NCBI GenBank assembly: GCA_030649055.1
Contig: JAUSGH010000012.1
Coordinates: 1 to 50,337, forward strand
Direction of reading: 5' to 3'
DNA from: a bacterium
GTDB taxonomy: Bacteria; Patescibacteriota; Minisyncoccia; UBA6257; JAUSGH01
DNA length: 50,337 nt
The translations under genes and the position numbers were made by a program. Of the stretch, positions 6,869-14,633 are shown in pieces. The notes beneath the pieces are model-generated. The model saw only the letters and a program-made list of their open reading frames with translations. It ran no database searches and had not been told where the DNA came from. How positions within the stretch are numbered: the first letter of the stretch is position 1; every line of letters starts with the position of its first letter.

Positions 6869-7576
6869 ATGCGTTCGCGTCATGAGATACTGGCGAAGCG
6901 GTGGAGGTTTATCGGGATATGGGGCTGGATGGCGAGTGTGCTGATACTATTGGCGCTGAACATCGCGAAGGGATGCGGCGCGCATTGGGCGGAGGTGGCG
7001 GTGAGGAGCGGATGGTCCGTGTTTCTTGTTGCCGCTATCTTCGCGCTCTACTTCTACGCTCGGAGCAAGTGGAAGTTTCACGTGCTGCGCTATTGCCGCG
7101 CGTGCAAGAGAGAGATGAGCGGCGATAAACCCGAAGAGCGGTGCAACGCGCCAGAATTGTGGGGGCAGTTTGCGGTGTGCGACGCGTGCCGGAGCAACGC
7201 GGATTTCTACGCATCGCTGCCAAATTGCGAGCCCTCGCTGTGGAACGAGGAGCTGGCGAAACGATGGTTTCGCATATTGCTTAGGGCATTGGGATGCATC
7301 GTGGTACTCATGATCGTTTCTCTCATCCCAAACGGTGAGCCCTTGAGTGATATCGCGCTCGTGCTACTGCTTTGTGTGTTGCCCGTGTCATTTCTCTCTT
7401 CCGAGAAGTGGAACGCGTACAACACGGCATTCTGCGTCCGTTGCAAGCGCGACATCGCGCTCTGTGAATCCCGGGTGTGGGTGAATAGCGCGGCGGTGGT
7501 TTGTGAACAATGCGATGACGTGGAGTGTAGAAACAATGACGACGACGATGACGGCGATGAGTTCGCCGGCGCGTGA
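6869..7576 (+). CDS. Membrane protein with duplicated TM and zinc-ribbon units
   Basis: A 235-residue protein built as two similar halves. Each has a hydrophobic hairpin (about 13-62; 135-172) followed by a cytoplasmic or periplasmic CxxC...CxxC ribbon (YCRACKRE...VCDACR about 83-116; FCVRCKRD...VCEQCD about 188-217). The C-terminus ends in an Asp run. The start is fixed by AAGGAGGTTCCC before the ATG. A strong terminator follows. The function is unknown. Confidence 0.75.
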   Translation: MRSRHEILAKRWRFIGIWGWMASVLILLALNIAKGCGAHWAEVAVRSGWSVFLVAAIFALYFYARSKWKFHVLRYCRACKREMSGDKPEERCNAPELWGQFAVCDACRSNADFYASLPNCEPSLWNEELAKRWFRILLRALGCIVVLMIVSLIPNGEPLSDIALVLLLCVLPVSFLSSEKWNAYNTAFCVRCKRDIALCESRVWVNSAAVVCEQCDDVECRNNDDDDDGDEFAGA

Positions 7577-7586
7577 AGAAATGACG

Positions 7587-7624
7587 CCGCTCGGTTCCAG
7601 TCGGGACCGAGCGGATTCTTTTTA
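7587..7624 (+). terminator. Rho-independent terminator
   Basis: CCGCTCGGTTCC (7587-7598) pairs with GGGACCGAGCGG (7603-7614), followed by ATTCTTTTTA. Confidence 0.85.
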
Positions 7625-7629
7625 TACAG

Positions 7630-7658
7630 TTGCATTAAAAATGCTTTCGTGATAATAT
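7630..7658 (+). promoter_or_regulatory. Sigma-70-type promoter of the small membrane protein gene
   Basis: TTGCAT (7630-7635), a 17-base spacer and TAATAT (7653-7658). The bases after the -10 (GTCATCAG) resemble those after the -10 at 24432 (GTCTTCAG). Confidence 0.65.
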
Positions 7659-7704
7659 GTCATCAGTGTTGAGGTGGCGGTTTCCAAGTTTAACGGAGGT
7701 GCTT

Positions 7705-7953
7705 ATGAATTCCCGGATGTGGAGAGTCGTTGAGGTGGTCGGCACGGCGCTTGTGGTATGCGATACGATACTGCTTGCCGCGTGCTGGTTGCTTATGCAG
7801 TTCGTTCTCGCCATGGTCGCGCGCGGGATTTGGCGCACAACTCCCGGCTGGCACGGCGTGGTCGGAGCCGCGACGTTCGCGCTATTCACGACAATACTCT
7901 GGGCGCTTGCCGTGTGGAGTATGCGGCACGCTCGTCTTCGCGATGACTTGTAA
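7705..7953 (+). CDS. Small two-helix membrane protein
   Basis: An 82-residue protein with two hydrophobic segments (about 8-34 and 47-70) and short charged ends. The start at 7705 has CGGAGGTG seven bases upstream and lies behind a clear promoter. The in-frame ATG at 7657 overlaps the -10 box and is rejected. Monocistronic. The function is unknown. Confidence 0.65.
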   Translation: MNSRMWRVVEVVGTALVVCDTILLAACWLLMQFVLAMVARGIWRTTPGWHGVVGAATFALFTTILWALAVWSMRHARLRDDL

Positions 7954-7967
7954 ACGAAGAACTCGCG

Positions 7968-8693
7968 CTATATCGCCCTGGCTATTGTCAGGGCGATCAC
8001 TATTTTCGCGCCCGCGGTTTTGAGCATCCGGACGGCTTCGCCGATGGTCGCGCCGGTGGTGAACACATCATCAACGAGTAGGATATTTTTTCCTGCGATG
8101 GCGGTGCTGTGTGGATTTATCGCAAACGCATCTGCAAGATTCGCGCTGCGTTCCGCGCGATCGCGCATCTTTGCCTGTGCGGGGGTTGCTTTGACGCGCT
8201 GAAGCACGTCCGTTACGAGCGGCAAGCGAAGATGCGCCGCAACGTGCGTCGCAAGTAGTTCAGCCTGATTGAAGCCGCGTTCCTCAAACCGGTCGGCGTG
8301 AAGCGGCACAGGCAAGACAGTGAACCCCAAAAAATGATAATCAAGCGTCGTAAGATATTGCGCGAGAAGCCCGGCGAGCGGCACGGCGGCAGCGCGCAAT
8401 TTTCCATATTTCAAGCGCCATATGAGTTTTTGCACCGCTTCGTTGCGGTATGAGGCGGCGCTGCCTAGCATGTAAAGTGCCTCGGGGTGACAAATTTTCG
8501 CGTTCCCGGGCAACCGCGCGCCGCAAACAGAACAAAACAGCGTGTCAAAAAGCGCGATGCTGCCAAAGCACGCAGCGCAAACATTTTGCGTTTTTTCTTC
8601 CGGCAAAAGATTTTTCTCGCACGCAAAACAGAGCGGCGGGAAAAGAATGTCCAGCACCGTGTCTTTTATTGCCGCAAGCGACGGGATTTTCAT
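7968..8693 (-). CDS. comF: ComF family amidophosphoribosyltransferase-like protein
   Basis: A 241-residue protein of the ComF family, needed for natural DNA uptake in competent bacteria, probably acting with inner-membrane translocation machinery. The N-terminus has a four-Cys zinc motif (LCFACEK, VCAACFG, FCSVCGARLPG, a single Cys in ICHPE). The C-terminus has the phosphoribosyltransferase PRPP loop ILLVDDVFTTGATI. ERGFNQAELLA is also typical. The start at 8693 is chosen over an upstream ATG because the family normally starts shortly before the Cys motif. No SD is visible. Its position next to the pilus locus fits a role in DNA uptake through the pilus (inference). Confidence 0.88.
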   Translation of the reverse strand: MKIPSLAAIKDTVLDILFPPLCFACEKNLLPEEKTQNVCAACFGSIALFDTLFCSVCGARLPGNAKICHPEALYMLGSAASYRNEAVQKLIWRLKYGKLRAAAVPLAGLLAQYLTTLDYHFLGFTVLPVPLHADRFEERGFNQAELLATHVAAHLRLPLVTDVLQRVKATPAQAKMRDRAERSANLADAFAINPHSTAIAGKNILLVDDVFTTGATIGEAVRMLKTAGAKIVIALTIARAI

Positions 8694-8756
8694 GATATAC
8701 TGATGGTATGGTGATTGCCGGCGAATGGCAAATTGTTTAGAGCTTATAGGATTTGT

Positions 8757-8843
8757 CATTCCGGGCTTGACCCGGAATCCAGTGTGTGCAAATTCTGGAT
8801 TCCCGCTGGAGTTTACCCGCCTTTGGCGGGCGGGAATGACACT
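8757..8843. repeat. REP-like palindromic repeat (CATTCC...GGAATCCAG)
   Basis: GTCATTCCGGGCTTGACCC-GGAATCCAG is followed by CTGGATTCCCGC and GGCGGGAATGAC, forming nested inverted repeats in the gap between comF and pilM. A shorter related copy lies at 24358-24386. Confidence 0.75.
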
Positions 8844-8852
8844 GTTATTTTT

Positions 8853-9929
8853 ATGGAGTTTAATTTTTTTAAAAACCTTTTTTCTCCGCGCACCTATCTT
8901 GGCGTGGACATCGGCACCACGTCATTAAAAATCGTGGAGATGAAGCGCGGGAAAGAGAACGTCGAATTGTTGAACTACGGCTATCTGGAAAGTTTTGATT
9001 ATTTGGAACGCGCGAACGAGGCGTTTCAGACGAGTACCTTAAAGTTGCAGGAGGAGACGGTGGCGAAATACTTGCGGGCACTCATGAAAGAAAGCGGTAT
9101 TGCCGCGCGTCCGGTGATTGCCGCGCTTCCGTCGTTTTCATCGTTCACCACACTTATTGAAGTGCCGATGCTCTCGGACGAAGAGCTGGGTAATTCCATG
9201 CAGCTGCAGGCAAAACAGTATGTGCCGATGCCGATAACGGAAGTGAAGCTGGACTGGCAAAAAGTGGGGGAGCGGCGCGACACCGACGGCCGTGTGCTGC
9301 AGCAGGTGCTGCTCATTTCGGTGCCAAATGAAGTCATCAGCCGCTATCAGAACATTTTCAAGCGCGCGGGGTTGAACCTCCTGGCGCTGGAAGTTGAAGG
9401 TGTAAGTTTGGCGCGCGCCTTGACTACCGGTACTACCGGCCCATCGCTCGTGATGGACATCGGTTCGCGTTCAACAACGATAGTGGTCGCCGAAGGGGGA
9501 TTGATGAAATTCGCGGGGCAGACCGATTTTGCGGGCGCGACGCTCACGCAAACCGTCGCGACGGGGTTAAAACTCGGTAATCGCCGCGCGGAAGAAATGA
9601 AGCGGCACCGTGGCTTGACCGGAGCGGCGGGAGAGTATGAGTTATTCACACTGCTGTGCCCAATGGTAGATGTTATAATAAATGAAGGAATGCGTGTAAA
9701 GAAAAATTACGAAACGCTGTATAAAACAGCCGTTTCACGCATCGTCCTTTCCGGCGCAAGCGCGAACTTGCCCGGTCTTGACCGTTACATCGCGAAAGAA
9801 ACGGGTCTCGCGGTTTCGCACGCGGAACCGTTCGCGCATATCACCTACCCCATGCGTATGGCGCCATTTCTTTCAGATTTGGGGCCGGTACTTTCGGTGG
9901 CGATTGGGTTAGGACAAAAGGAGTTGTGA
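8853..9929 (+). CDS. pilM: Type IV pilus assembly ATPase-fold protein PilM
   Basis: A 358-residue actin/FtsA-like cytoplasmic protein that binds PilN and couples the inner-membrane alignment complex to the motors. Visible are the phosphate-1 motif YLGVDIGTTSLKIVEM (about 16-31), the second phosphate loop LVMDIGSRSTTIVVAEGG (about 198-215) and the adenosine motif RIVLSGASANLPGL near residue 305. Length matches the family. The start at 8853 precedes MEFNFFKNLF, typical of PilM; the upstream reading frame is repeat sequence. It is the first gene of the pilus block. Confidence 0.93.
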   Translation: MEFNFFKNLFSPRTYLGVDIGTTSLKIVEMKRGKENVELLNYGYLESFDYLERANEAFQTSTLKLQEETVAKYLRALMKESGIAARPVIAALPSFSSFTTLIEVPMLSDEELGNSMQLQAKQYVPMPITEVKLDWQKVGERRDTDGRVLQQVLLISVPNEVISRYQNIFKRAGLNLLALEVEGVSLARALTTGTTGPSLVMDIGSRSTTIVVAEGGLMKFAGQTDFAGATLTQTVATGLKLGNRRAEEMKRHRGLTGAAGEYELFTLLCPMVDVIINEGMRVKKNYETLYKTAVSRIVLSGASANLPGLDRYIAKETGLAVSHAEPFAHITYPMRMAPFLSDLGPVLSVAIGLGQKEL

Positions 9930-9933
9930 TGGG

Positions 9934-10047
9934 ATAAAATAAAGCATAAAAACAACGAAGCAATAAAGCATAAAAATACAAAAGCAAGAAAGCGCACAAG
10001 AGCGCCGCGTTGCTTCTATGCTTAGTTGCTCAAATGTTTTTTTGTGC
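9934..10047 (+). repeat. A-rich AGCAATAAAGCA repeat, copy 1
   Basis: Runs of AAAGCA/AAGCAATAAAGC are followed by GCGTTGCTTCTATGCTTAGTTGCTCAAATG. The whole block is repeated with small changes at 13404-13510 upstream of pilT, and partly at 11172-11222 and 18849-18890. The two halves are roughly inverted copies. Confidence 0.75.
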
Positions 10048-10053
10048 CACACG

Positions 10054-10596
10054 ATGCCAGAGCTTTTACAAAATAACAGCGCGTTGCAGGATCGCGACAC
10101 CGGACCAGGTGTGCCGTGGAAGATTTTTTTATTCTCTATCATTTTACTTTCCACCGCGGTCGCGGGATATGTCGGCGTTCGCGCCGGGTATGAGCCGTAT
10201 GTCGCGGGAAAGTTGGATACAGTGAACGCGGGGCTCAAAGCGCTCTCCGAAGCGGTGCCGGAGCGTGATCAGGCAAATCTTTTTAAGTTTTATTCCCAGA
10301 TCGTGAACTTGAAGGGGCTGTTGGACAAACACGTCATTGCGAGTAAAGTCCCCGCGTTTTTAGAAAAAACAACGAATGCAAAAGTTGTGTATACGAATCT
10401 CGGCGTAGACGCGATGCGCCGCATTGTGACGCTTGAAGGATTAACTGACCGCTATGAGACATTGAGCGAGCAGTTGGAAGCCATTCGACAGTCATCGGAT
10501 GTTGAATCGTATTTGTTGAATGAATCGCGCACCACGGAAGGAAAGGTGCGTTTTCGAATTTCCGCGACACTAAGACCCGAGTTGTTTCGTGATTAA
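10054..10596 (+). CDS. pilN: PilN-like inner-membrane pilus assembly protein
   Basis: A 180-residue bitopic protein: a short cytoplasmic N-terminus, one membrane segment (about 23-43, FLFSIILLSTAVAGYVGV) and a periplasmic coiled-coil plus ferredoxin-like domain. Position between pilM and pilO and topology identify it. The N-terminus lacks the textbook INLLP motif but is similar in placing. The start at 10054 follows the repeat block with no SD. It is six bases from pilO. Confidence 0.82.
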   Translation: MPELLQNNSALQDRDTGPGVPWKIFLFSIILLSTAVAGYVGVRAGYEPYVAGKLDTVNAGLKALSEAVPERDQANLFKFYSQIVNLKGLLDKHVIASKVPAFLEKTTNAKVVYTNLGVDAMRRIVTLEGLTDRYETLSEQLEAIRQSSDVESYLLNESRTTEGKVRFRISATLRPELFRD

Positions 10597-10601
10597 AAAA
10601 C

Positions 10602-11171
10602 ATGCGCCATTCTACTAAACGCATCTTGAGCTTATTCGGCAGCGCGGCATGCTTTGTCGCGGCGCTTATTGTCTACGCCGCGTTTTTGCAGCCGCTCTAT
10701 GCGAGCGTCAACACCATGCGCGGTGAGCTCGCGGCAAAGTCAAAACTGTACGACGACCAGCAGCGCATCATTGCGAAAGTGAACGATCTTGTCGCGCAGT
10801 ATCAAGGCAAAGTGAAAATTCAGGACACTATTTCCACCACGCTTCCGTTTGAACCTAACGCGTCGTTTGTTGTGGCACAGCTTTCGGCAATCGCGGCGGG
10901 GAATAGTGTCGCGGTGCAGGAATTGAACACGCAATTGCTGCCGGTGGATAAGCCATTAGCAAACATGGGTGGTCTTAAAGGGTTGGGCCGTATGCGCGTT
11001 TCGGTGAAACTACTCGGCTCGTACGCGGGGCTTAAAGGATTTTTGCAGGGCGTGGAAACCAATTTGCGGCTCATGGATCTTGTGGAGGCGAAAGTTGAAT
11101 CAATGCCGAAAAGCCCGGATACGCTTTCCTTCGCGTTGCTTATTGACGCATATTATCAGGCCGCGCAGTAG
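10602..11171 (+). CDS. pilO: PilO-like inner-membrane pilus assembly protein
   Basis: A 189-residue bitopic protein: membrane segment about 9-33, coiled coil about 34-68 (MRGELAAKSKLYDDQQRII), then a ferredoxin-like periplasmic domain ending in FALLIDAYYQ, typical of PilO. It would pair with PilN and link to PilP. No SD is seen before the ATG. Length fits the family (about 200). Confidence 0.87.
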   Translation: MRHSTKRILSLFGSAACFVAALIVYAAFLQPLYASVNTMRGELAAKSKLYDDQQRIIAKVNDLVAQYQGKVKIQDTISTTLPFEPNASFVVAQLSAIAAGNSVAVQELNTQLLPVDKPLANMGGLKGLGRMRVSVKLLGSYAGLKGFLQGVETNLRLMDLVEAKVESMPKSPDTLSFALLIDAYYQAAQ

Positions 11172-11247
11172 CAAAGAAGCAATAAAGCAAAAAATCAAGA
11201 AAACAACGAAGCATCTATGCTAGATTCTAGATACTAAATTCTAAACA
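11172..11247 (+). repeat. Two short repeat families in the pilO-pilP gap
   Basis: 11172-11222 is a partial copy of the A-rich AAGCAATAAAGCA repeat. 11220-11246 is the TAGATTCTAGATACTAAATTCTAAA repeat type, also found at 42212-42247 between secE and nusG. Confidence 0.65.
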
Positions 11248-11251
11248 CCCT

Positions 11252-11542
11252 ATGCCATTCATCGTTCCCGAAAAACAAAAAAGCATTCCATGGTTCGCGA
11301 TTATCGCGACGCTGTTTATTGTTGCCGTGATTATTGTGGGCGCGTATTATCTCTTTTTCTCGCCGGCGCCGGCGATTGAAGTACTTGTTCCCGCGCCGCT
11401 TCAGAGCGCGAATCAACTCTCGTTCATTGAAGTGGACCCGACCACGGTCATCAACAGCAAAGATTTCCGCACGCTCCGCAGTTACACGGGGTTATTGGGC
11501 GTGGGGACACAAGGGAGGCAAAATCCGTTTCTGCCGTTCTAG
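11252..11542 (+). CDS. Small PilP-like membrane protein
   Basis: A 96-residue protein with one membrane segment (about 14-36) and a short extracytoplasmic part ending in GRQNPFLPF. The GR-NPF-P end recalls the conserved GRRDPF element of PilP, and its place after pilO fits. It is much shorter than proteobacterial PilP and lacks a lipobox, so homology is tentative. Confidence 0.65.
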   Translation: MPFIVPEKQKSIPWFAIIATLFIVAVIIVGAYYLFFSPAPAIEVLVPAPLQSANQLSFIEVDPTTVINSKDFRTLRSYTGLLGVGTQGRQNPFLPF

Positions 11543-11545
11543 TGT

Positions 11546-11662
11546 AACGTCAGGGGTCGGGTGACCGGTGACCGACGTCCGACGACCGATGTCCGATGTC
11601 CGATGACCCTCGTCTTCCGTCTTCCGTCACCCAACACCTGACACCCGACACCAGACATCAAA
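11546..11662 (+). repeat. CCGATGTCCGATG-type low-complexity repeat before pilB
   Basis: A block of degenerate units (GTCCGACGACCGATGTCC, GATGTCCGATGACC, CGTCTTCCGTCTTCC, CACCTGACACCCGACACC). A related reverse-complement stretch is translated inside ligA at about 24088-24120. Confidence 0.65.
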
Positions 11663-11664
11663 CC

Positions 11665-13395
11665 ATGGACTCCAAACTTCTTCTTAAATCATTAGTAGAC
11701 GCCGGCCTCTTGACGCAAGAGGCGCTTTCCAGCGTGCTCCGCGAATCAACATCGCTCCAGAAAGACGTAGAGAGTATTATTGTTGAGCGGAAAATTGTTG
11801 CTGAGCCGGAATTGGCGAAAGTGAAAAGCCGCATTGTGGGTGTGCCGTACAAAGCCGTGGAGGCAGGCAGCATCAGCGATGAGGTGTTAAAAATGGTTCC
11901 GGAGGAGACCGCGCGTGGCTACAAAATTTTACCTATCGGGTTGGAGAAAAATCTGCTGATTGTCGGGATGCTGAATCCGGACGACACCGCGGCGCAGGAA
12001 GCCCTGCGGTTTATCGGAAAGCAAAACAAAGTGAGTTTGGGTGTGTATCTCATCACCAAAAGCGATCTCGACGCCGGGCTACGCCGCTACGCGCCGTTTG
12101 CAAATGAAATTCAGGAGGCGGTGAAGGGGCTGAAGTTGAAAGGTGGGGAGACCACGGCGCGCGTTGTGCAGTTGGAAGAAGGCGGGACACGTGTGGCGGA
12201 AGAGGCGCCGGTGATCAAAATCGTTGCGTCGCTTATTAAGGAAGCGGTAAATATCAACGCCTCCGACATTCACATTGAGCCGCAACGTACGCGTCTGCGC
12301 ATCCGCTACCGCGTGGACGGCCGGTTGCAGGAGGCGACGTCGTTGCCGTTGGCGCTGCATCAACCGATTGTCTCGCGCGTGAAAGTGCTTTCGGAACTGA
12401 AGATTGATGAAACACGCATCCCGCAAGACGGCCGTTTTCGTTCGGCATTGTTCGGCCGCGACATCGACTTCCGCGTTTCCACATTTCCGACGCCGACGGG
12501 GGAGAAGGTGGCTATCCGTGTGCTTGACCCAACGGTGGGATTAAAAACATTGAGCGACATTGGCATGCTTCCGCTTGTTGAGGAAAAAATCCGCGCCGCC
12601 ATTCAAAAACCGTTCGGTATGGTGCTCGTCACCGGCCCCACGGGCTCCGGAAAAACAACGACGCTCTACGCGCTCCTCCAGATTTTGAACAGCGAGGAGG
12701 CGAACATTGTGAGCTTGGAAGATCCGGTGGAGTATGTGGTGGACGGGTTGAACCAATCGCAGGTGCGTCCGGAGATCGGGTATGATTTTGCCTCCGGCTT
12801 GCGCCAGATTTTGCGGCAGGACCCCGACATCGTCATGGTCGGGGAAATCCGAGACAATGAAACCGCGGCGCTTGCCGTGCACGCGGCGCTTACCGGACAC
12901 GTGGTACTCTCAACCCTTCACACAAATAACGCGTTAAGTGTTATCCCGCGTCTGATTGACATGAAGGTGGATGCGTTTTTGTTGCCGTCGGCGTTGAATA
13001 TCATGTTGGCACAGCGGCTGGTGGCGCGTCTTTGCCAAAAATGTAAAACCGAAAGCGCTCCGTCCGAAGATTTGCTCGCGGAAATCAAAAAAGAAGCGGA
13101 CCGGCTTCCGGCAGCGGTAAAAAAATTGTTGCCGGAAAAAGGCGGGTACAATATTTATCATTCGCCCGGATGCGCGGCGTGCAACGGCAAGGGCGTTGAA
13201 GGGCGCGTGGCGTTGTTCGAGGTGTTGGAAATGACCAAGGAGTTGGGTGACGTGACCACCAGCGGAGTCACCGAAAGCAAAGTTGCCGAGGAAGCGCGTC
13301 GGCAGGGGATGGTGACCATGCGCCAAGATGGTGTGGTCAAAGCCCTGCAGGGCCTCGTCGCTATGGAGGAAGTGCTTCGGGAAACGAGTGAATGA
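11665..13395 (+). CDS. pilB: Type IV pilus extension ATPase
   Basis: A 576-residue hexameric motor of the GspE/PilB family that powers pilin assembly at the cytoplasmic face. Order: an N-terminal MshEN/GspE-N domain (about 1-150), then the N2 domain with DIHIEPQRTRLRIRYRVDGRL, Walker A GPTGSGKTTT (about 324-333), Asp box LEDPVEY, Walker B DPDIVMVGEIRD, His box LSTLHTNNA, and a tetracysteine zinc site CQKCKTE...CAACNGKG near residue 500 typical of extension ATPases. The start at 11665 is chosen because the upstream in-frame sequence is low-complexity repeat. Confidence 0.96.
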   Translation: MDSKLLLKSLVDAGLLTQEALSSVLRESTSLQKDVESIIVERKIVAEPELAKVKSRIVGVPYKAVEAGSISDEVLKMVPEETARGYKILPIGLEKNLLIVGMLNPDDTAAQEALRFIGKQNKVSLGVYLITKSDLDAGLRRYAPFANEIQEAVKGLKLKGGETTARVVQLEEGGTRVAEEAPVIKIVASLIKEAVNINASDIHIEPQRTRLRIRYRVDGRLQEATSLPLALHQPIVSRVKVLSELKIDETRIPQDGRFRSALFGRDIDFRVSTFPTPTGEKVAIRVLDPTVGLKTLSDIGMLPLVEEKIRAAIQKPFGMVLVTGPTGSGKTTTLYALLQILNSEEANIVSLEDPVEYVVDGLNQSQVRPEIGYDFASGLRQILRQDPDIVMVGEIRDNETAALAVHAALTGHVVLSTLHTNNALSVIPRLIDMKVDAFLLPSALNIMLAQRLVARLCQKCKTESAPSEDLLAEIKKEADRLPAAVKKLLPEKGGYNIYHSPGCAACNGKGVEGRVALFEVLEMTKELGDVTTSGVTESKVAEEARRQGMVTMRQDGVVKALQGLVAMEEVLRETSE

Positions 13396-13403
13396 TGGTA
13401 TAA

Positions 13404-13510
13404 TAAGCAAGAAAGCAATAAAACAATAAAGCAATAAAAACACAAAAGCAAGAAAGTGCACGAGAACGCTCCGTTGCTTCTATGCTTACTTGCTTAAATG
13501 TTTTCTTTCG
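13404..13510 (+). repeat. A-rich AGCAATAAAGCA repeat, copy 2
   Basis: Nearly the same block as 9934-10047, including AAAAGCAAGAAAG, GTTGCTTCTATGCTTA and TTGCTTAAATGTTTT, directly upstream of pilT. Confidence 0.75.
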
Positions 13511-13514
13511 TGCC

Positions 13515-14588
13515 ATGACCGAACATCAACAAAAACTGAACGAATTATTATTGACCACCGCGACGCAGAACGCGTCGGATTTGCATATTGCCGTCGGACG
13601 GAAGCCCATCATCCGGGTTGACGGCGCGCTTATTCCGCTTCAAAAAGAACCCGTCATAACGCCGGAGGAGGCGACCGGGCTTATTATGGCGCTCTTGACT
13701 CCGGAGCAAAAGAAACAGCTTGAGGAAGAAAAAGAAATTGATTTCGCATACGCCTTCGAAGACAAGGCCCGCTTTCGCGTGAACGTGTATTCCCAGCGTG
13801 GATTTTTGGCGGCGGCGCTTCGTCTTATTCCTGCCAAAATCCAAACGATTGAAGAGCTGAACCTGCCGCCAATTTTACACGATTTCACGAAACTTTCGCA
13901 AGGTTTCATTCTCGTGGTCGGTCCCGCCGGTCACGGCAAGTCCACAACCATCGCCGCGATGACCGATGAAGTGAACCATACGCGCATGGACCACATCATC
14001 ACGATTGAAGATCCGATTGAATATCTATTTGAACAGGACCGCGCCATCATCTCCCAGCGCGAAGTGAAGCTGGACACGCCAACATTTCATCGCGCGCTTC
14101 GCTCGCTCCTTCGGCAAGATCCGGACGTCGTGATGATCGGCGAAATGCGCGACCACATATCGTTTTCCACCGCGTTGACCGCCGCCGAAACTGGACACTT
14201 GGTGTTTTCAACGTTGCACACTAACTCCGCTTCGCAGACCATTGACCGCATCATTGACACCTTCCCGGCGGAACAGCAGGGTCAGGTGACTTCGCAATTG
14301 GCCGCGACGCTCGTCGCCATTGTCTCCGAACGGCTGGTGAGCAAAGTGGACGGAGGCAGGGTGCCTGCCTGTGAAATCATGATTGTGAACTCCGCCATCC
14401 GCAATCTTATCCGCGAGCGCAAGTCCTATCAAATTGACCTCGTGATTGAAACAAGTATGCAGGAGGGGATGATGTCGCTGAACCGTTCGCTCGTGAATTT
14501 GGTGAAACAGCGGATGATCACGCCGGAAGTCGCGGAAACTTATTCGCAAAATCCGTCGGAATTAAGAATTCTTCTTCAAAGGATTTAA
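13515..14588 (+). CDS. pilT: Type IV pilus retraction ATPase
   Basis: A 357-residue PilT-type motor that disassembles the pilus for retraction, twitching or DNA uptake. It has an N-terminal PAS-like domain with ASDLHIAVGRKPIIRVDG, Walker A GPAGHGKSTT (136-145), Asp box IEDPIEY, Walker B DPDVVMIGEMRD, His box FSTLHTNSA, and the PilT-specific AIRNLIRERKSYQI. The usual Thr-Gly-Ser of Walker A is Ala-Gly-His here. It lacks the zinc motif of PilB. The start follows repeat sequence and has no SD. Confidence 0.95.
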   Translation: MTEHQQKLNELLLTTATQNASDLHIAVGRKPIIRVDGALIPLQKEPVITPEEATGLIMALLTPEQKKQLEEEKEIDFAYAFEDKARFRVNVYSQRGFLAAALRLIPAKIQTIEELNLPPILHDFTKLSQGFILVVGPAGHGKSTTIAAMTDEVNHTRMDHIITIEDPIEYLFEQDRAIISQREVKLDTPTFHRALRSLLRQDPDVVMIGEMRDHISFSTALTAAETGHLVFSTLHTNSASQTIDRIIDTFPAEQQGQVTSQLAATLVAIVSERLVSKVDGGRVPACEIMIVNSAIRNLIRERKSYQIDLVIETSMQEGMMSLNRSLVNLVKQRMITPEVAETYSQNPSELRILLQRI

Positions 14589-14629
14589 TAGGACCTATAA
14601 GTCCAATAGGTCTTATAGGACTTATATGG
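14589..14629. repeat. CCTATAAGTCC palindromic repeat
   Basis: Units ACCTATAAGTCC, AATAGGTCTTATAGGACTTATA fill the pilT-pilC gap and are partly self-complementary. Confidence 0.65.
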
Positions 14630-14633
14630 TGCC

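Noticed and set aside
9934-13510. CRISPR array from the repeated A-rich units
   Set aside because: Units are degenerate, directly adjacent and without regular spacers; there are no cas genes in the window.
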